This document shows positions 4,753-6,477 of a stretch of DNA of 6,477 nucleotides, in pieces. How positions within the stretch are numbered: the first letter of the stretch is position 1; every line of letters starts with the position of its first letter. The DNA lies in the NCBI GenBank assembly GCA_002686195.1, contig NZAS01000203.1:1-6477 (forward strand). Reading direction: 5' to 3'. The translations under genes were made by a program, and so were the position numbers. A model generated the notes under the pieces. It did no database searches and was not told the DNA's origin. It saw nothing but the letters and a program-made list of their open reading frames with translations. This DNA comes from Candidatus Pacearchaeota archaeon. Its GTDB lineage: Archaea > Nanoarchaeota > Nanoarchaeia > Pacearchaeales > GW2011-AR1.

Positions 4753-5007
4753 ATGAACGAACCGCAAGTGCTCGTCAACGCTACCCTCATCCAGCACCTA
4801 CGATTGCTGCTGATCCGGCTGGCACAAACCGATGATCGCCCGCCGTCCGAGCGTAAAGTCGCCATCGAACGCCATCGGCAATACTGCGAAGGCTATCTCG
4901 GCGTCAAGCGGGATGAACTAGACAGCGAAAACAGGACCGCTGTTGATGGTGTGCTCGTTTCTACCGGCGTCGTCGATGCCAAGATGCTCGCTCCCATGCC
5001 TGAATGA
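4753..5007 (+). CDS. Unrecognised helical protein (84 aa)
   Basis: It starts at an ATG after CGGAGACCAAAACA and stops at the repeat TGA (5005-5007). The first 25 residues form an amphipathic helix (LIQHLRLLLIRLAQTDD), followed by a charged helical segment (SERKVAIERHRQYCEGYLG). The tail (DGVLVSTGVVDAKMLAP) is less structured. There is no cysteine pair, signal peptide or transmembrane segment. A small helical protein of this kind could dimerise, but no family is recognised. Confidence 0.75.
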   Translation: MNEPQVLVNATLIQHLRLLLIRLAQTDDRPPSERKVAIERHRQYCEGYLGVKRDELDSENRTAVDGVLVSTGVVDAKMLAPMPE

Positions 5008-5057
5008 CACCGGCCTGTAGGGCAGACAACCAACAACCACCAACGGAGATTAACGTC
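5005..5057 (+). repeat. Intergenic element copy 15, 'TGTA' type with a G-U pair
   Basis: The core is followed by TGTAGGGC. Compared with TGTAAGGC the A becomes G, which keeps the pairing GCCU/GGGC through a U-G wobble and changes the second-frame stop from TAA to TAG. CCAACGGAGATTAACGTC leads to the ATG at 5058; this start block is the most divergent of the later copies. An ATG at 5004 overlaps the upstream stop but has no ribosome-binding site. Confidence 0.9.
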
Positions 5058-5285
5058 ATGCTTCGACACTTTCAGCACCTTCACGACAACCCGCCGCCCG
5101 GCTTCAATCCGCACTTCCGGCCCGGCTTCGCTAAGGCTGTCAATGACGCCTACGCTGCCTACTGTGAGAGCGCCGAAGCACCACAAACCAAAGGACCGTC
5201 GCCAGTGAGGGCAGCAAGATACGCACAAATCTGTAAGGAACTAGCCCGCAAGTTCCCCTCTCGTGCTGAACTCGCCGCTAACTGA
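5058..5285 (+). CDS. Unrecognised small basic protein (75 aa)
   Basis: I choose ATG 5058 over the in-frame ATG at 5004, because GGAG lies 9 bases before 5058 and the intervening codons are the repeat itself. The stop is the repeat TGA (5283-5285). The protein opens with a Pro/His/Phe-rich stretch (MLRHFQHLHDNPPPGFNPHF). A helix follows (AKAVNDAYAAYCESAE), and it ends with a basic helix (RAARYAQICKELARKF). It is soluble, with no known motif. Confidence 0.7.
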   Translation: MLRHFQHLHDNPPPGFNPHFRPGFAKAVNDAYAAYCESAEAPQTKGPSPVRAARYAQICKELARKFPSRAELAAN

Positions 5286-5335
5286 CACCGGCCTTGATGG
5301 CGTGAGACAACAAACCACCAACGGAGACCAAAACA
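5283..5335 (+). repeat. Intergenic element copy 16, 'TTG' type
   Basis: The exact core is followed by TTGATGGCGTGAGAC. CACC can pair with GGCG or GGTG-like bases, giving a weaker stem than copies 7 and 14. GCGTGA gives the second-frame stop. ACCACCAACGGAGACCAAAACA leads to the ATG at 5336. Confidence 0.88.
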
Positions 5336-5830
5336 ATGGGTTACAATCCCAAAGCACAACTCGCTGCGAGAATCGTTGCTCGTAACCGTGCCAACGAAGT
5401 CGCCAACCAACTGTACGCCGAAATCATCGGAATCTTCCGACCGCTGGTAGGACAGAAAATCGTCAAAGTGGACGGTAGCTTGCTGGGCAAGATAAAAGAT
5501 CAACTGCCCAAGTGGGACTTCCCCGATGATAAGTTCCCCAAACCAACCGTCATGGTCTACAAAGGCTCGTCCACCTATACCCTTTCTTTCACGGTCAAGA
5601 CGTGTGCGCAAGTCATCGGTGAAGGCTGCTGTACCTACGAAGAATGCACCGTCTATGTCTGTGACCTCGATGGACAGAACGTAGGTGAGAGAATCTACGA
5701 TCCGCCCAACGCTCGCACCGACTTCACCGCTGACGAAGTGAACCGCCTGCGGGAAGAGTACAAGACCAAAAAGAAAGCCGCTGACGAAGCCCACTCGGCA
5801 CTCCACCCCTTCGGTGAGATCGACCGTTGA
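5336..5830 (+). CDS. Unrecognised protein with a central beta region and C-terminal helix (164 aa)
   Basis: The longest gene in the window, it starts at an ATG after CGGAGACCAAAACA and stops at the repeat TGA (5828-5830). Residues 6-35 are a basic-to-neutral helix (KAQLAARIVARNRANEVANQ). Residues 70-110 alternate like beta strands and hold five Cys at 90, 98, 99, 104 and 109 (GEGCCTYEEC, then VYVC), which might bind a metal or form a tight core. Residues 131-155 form a charged, coiled-coil-like helix (ADEVNRLREEYKTKKKAADE). No family, signal peptide or membrane segment is seen. Confidence 0.78.
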   Translation: MGYNPKAQLAARIVARNRANEVANQLYAEIIGIFRPLVGQKIVKVDGSLLGKIKDQLPKWDFPDDKFPKPTVMVYKGSSTYTLSFTVKTCAQVIGEGCCTYEECTVYVCDLDGQNVGERIYDPPNARTDFTADEVNRLREEYKTKKKAADEAHSALHPFGEIDR

Positions 5831-5876
5831 CACCGGCCTGTAGTGCGTAAGGAACTCCAAAACAAAGGAGAACAAC
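5828..5876 (+). repeat. Intergenic element copy 17, 'TGTA' type, without a following ATG
   Basis: The exact core is followed by TGTAGTGC, in which the short stem is partly broken (a C-T mismatch), and CTGTAG gives a second-frame stop. The leader is atypical (AAGGAACTCCAAAACAAAGG). AAAGGAGAACAAC leads to ATC rather than ATG at 5877. Confidence 0.85.
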
Positions 5877-5988
5877 ATCTACGACCGACACGACACTACC
5901 ACAAAGCCCGCCCGGCAGTGTGGCGCTACGATGTGATACTGCCAAAGGCAAGAGGACCGCCCAAACAATCCCGATTTGTCTGGATTGA
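5877..5988 (+). pseudogene. Short unit without a convincing start; possible remnant or fused extension
   Basis: A good AAAGGAG block at 5864-5870 is followed 6 bases later by ATC, not ATG. From that ATC the frame closes after 19 codons at a TGA (5934-5936). A different frame, with plausible protein character (WRYDVILPKARGPPKQSRFV), is open across the unit. It continues through the next repeat as IDTGLDGV into the gene at 6038, but it has no good start. The third frame ends at the repeat TGA (5986-5988). The conflict between frames suggests a decayed or frameshifted cassette, or a non-coding unit. Confidence 0.35.
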
Positions 5989-6037
5989 CACCGGCCTTGA
6001 TGGTGTGAGACAATCAACCAAACCGGAGAACAAAACG
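5986..6037 (+). repeat. Intergenic element copy 18, 'TTG' type
   Basis: ACACC can pair with GGTGT (5988-6006) around a larger loop. GTGTGA gives the second-frame stop. AACCGGAGAACAAAACG leads to the ATG at 6038. One reading phase (GAC ACC GGC CTT GAT GGT GTG) stays open through this copy and is in frame with the following gene. Confidence 0.9.
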
Positions 6038-6385
6038 ATGTCCGAGCAATTCATCAACACCGCTGACGATATGGACTGGCTCTTTGAAGTCCATGTCGGT
6101 AACAATCTCGCCATAAGCTGGAAGCCACGTAGCGCCGTCCTGTTTGGCAACGAAGATTGTCCCGAACGTATCGACCTGTACCCCCGAAAGAACCCGCTCG
6201 TGACCGATACCCCGCTCACTGGCACACTGTATCACGCCAACGTAGCCGGAAATCGGACCCACAACGACAATTATCAGTTCTGTGGTCCGCTGCAAGCCGA
6301 TGAAGCGCTCCGTATCGACGCTGAAGAACGTGCCAGCGAAGAACTCACAACCGCTGATCTGCTGAAAATGATGCCTTCCAAGTGA
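6038..6385 (+). CDS. Unrecognised acidic protein (115 aa)
   Basis: The ATG follows CGGAGAACAAAACG. A GTG at 5843 in the same frame would add 65 residues through the repeat but has no ribosome-binding site, so I prefer 6038. The stop is the repeat TGA (6383-6385). The first half looks like beta strands (WLFEVHVGNNLAISWKPRSA, then a DLYPRKNPL segment). The C-terminal 30 residues form an acidic helix (ADEALRIDAEERASEELTTA) followed by DLLKMM. The protein is acidic overall, soluble and without recognised motifs. Confidence 0.75.
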   Translation: MSEQFINTADDMDWLFEVHVGNNLAISWKPRSAVLFGNEDCPERIDLYPRKNPLVTDTPLTGTLYHANVAGNRTHNDNYQFCGPLQADEALRIDAEERASEELTTADLLKMMPSK

Positions 6386-6433
6386 CACCGGCCTGTAGGG
6401 CAGAACGAAACAACCACCAACGGAGACCAAACG
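6383..6433 (+). repeat. Intergenic element copy 19, 'TGTA' type with a G-U pair
   Basis: The core is followed by TGTAGGGC, the same wobble variant as copy 15. ACCACCAACGGAGACCAAACG leads to the ATG at 6434. It shows that the array continues past the right edge of the window. Confidence 0.9.
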
Positions 6434-6477
6434 ATGAACCAACGCCAAGACGTTATGGTGAAAGACCTACTTCACCA
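6434..6477 (+). CDS. 5' end of the next array gene, cut by the window edge
   Basis: The ATG follows the standard CGGAGACCAAACG start block, and 14 complete codons are visible (MNQRQDVMVKDLLH). The start is supported only by the joint, since the frame cannot be followed. The product is unknown. Confidence 0.6.
   Translation, partial: MNQRQDVMVKDLLH

Noticed and set aside
5004..5057. Upstream ATG as start of the gene ending at 5285
   Set aside because: It overlaps the previous stop (ATGA) and could suggest coupling, but the added codons are the repeat and the GGAG block sits before the ATG at 5058.
213..6433. CRISPR array
   Set aside because: The shared core is only 11 bases, the intervals are 58-545 bases and unequal, and they contain genes rather than uniform spacers.
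418..6433. Integron gene-cassette array with attC sites
   Set aside because: The one-gene-per-unit layout is similar, but I see no paired GTTRRRY/RYYYAAC core sites, no long imperfect palindrome of the attC type and no integrase. Genes and joints are tied to start and stop codons instead.

Overview
This window is one directional array of small, mostly unrecognised protein genes, all on the + strand. It contains 14 complete genes of about 68-164 codons, plus a partial gene at each edge. No hallmark gene (capsid, terminase, polymerase, integrase, ribosomal protein) is visible, so the organism cannot be named. The base composition looks moderately GC-rich, the genes are short orphans read one way with gaps of 43-91 nt, and the ribosome-binding sites are strong GGAG. 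Together these suggest an accessory region of a bacteriophage, or less likely a plasmid or genomic island. This is inference.

The outstanding feature is a repeated intergenic element. The 11-mer TGACACCGGCC occurs 19 times without a mismatch, at 213, 418, 685, 1195, 1613, 1671, 2023, 2549, 2690, 3130, 3522, 4026, 4436, 4704, 5005, 5283, 5828, 5986 and 6383. In order, a typical element contains: a TGA that is usually the stop codon of the upstream gene; a short hairpin whose left arm is the invariant core; an A/C-rich unstructured stretch; a CGGAGAC Shine-Dalgarno block; a CAAAAC-like spacer; and the ATG of the next gene. Each gene is therefore a cassette between two copies of the same joint. 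I do not know this element. The nearest analogue I can name is the start-associated sequences (SAS/ESAS) of cluster K mycobacteriophages, which differ in sequence.

Layout: 1-100 is the 3' end of a gene. 101-480 is gene-free and holds a hairpin, two repeat copies and a candidate promoter just before the main array. 481-687 is a small basic protein, followed by an unusually long 14-bp hairpin at 695-725. From 773 to 2547 lie four orphan genes, and one interval (1613-1713) has two consecutive repeats with no gene between them. From 2549 to 2692 lies a short unit with an open frame but no standard start. From 2735 to 5830 lie nine genes, two of them with zinc-ribbon-like cysteine pairs (2735-3145 and 4076-4438). 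From 5828 to 5985 lies a second short unit without a convincing start. Then come 6038-6385 and a gene cut by the window edge.

The genes probably work together only in the sense of being co-transcribed and separately translated. The standard joints would give each gene similar translation initiation whatever its neighbours, and would provide sequence identity for cassette gain, loss and shuffling. No enzymatic function could be assigned to any product.
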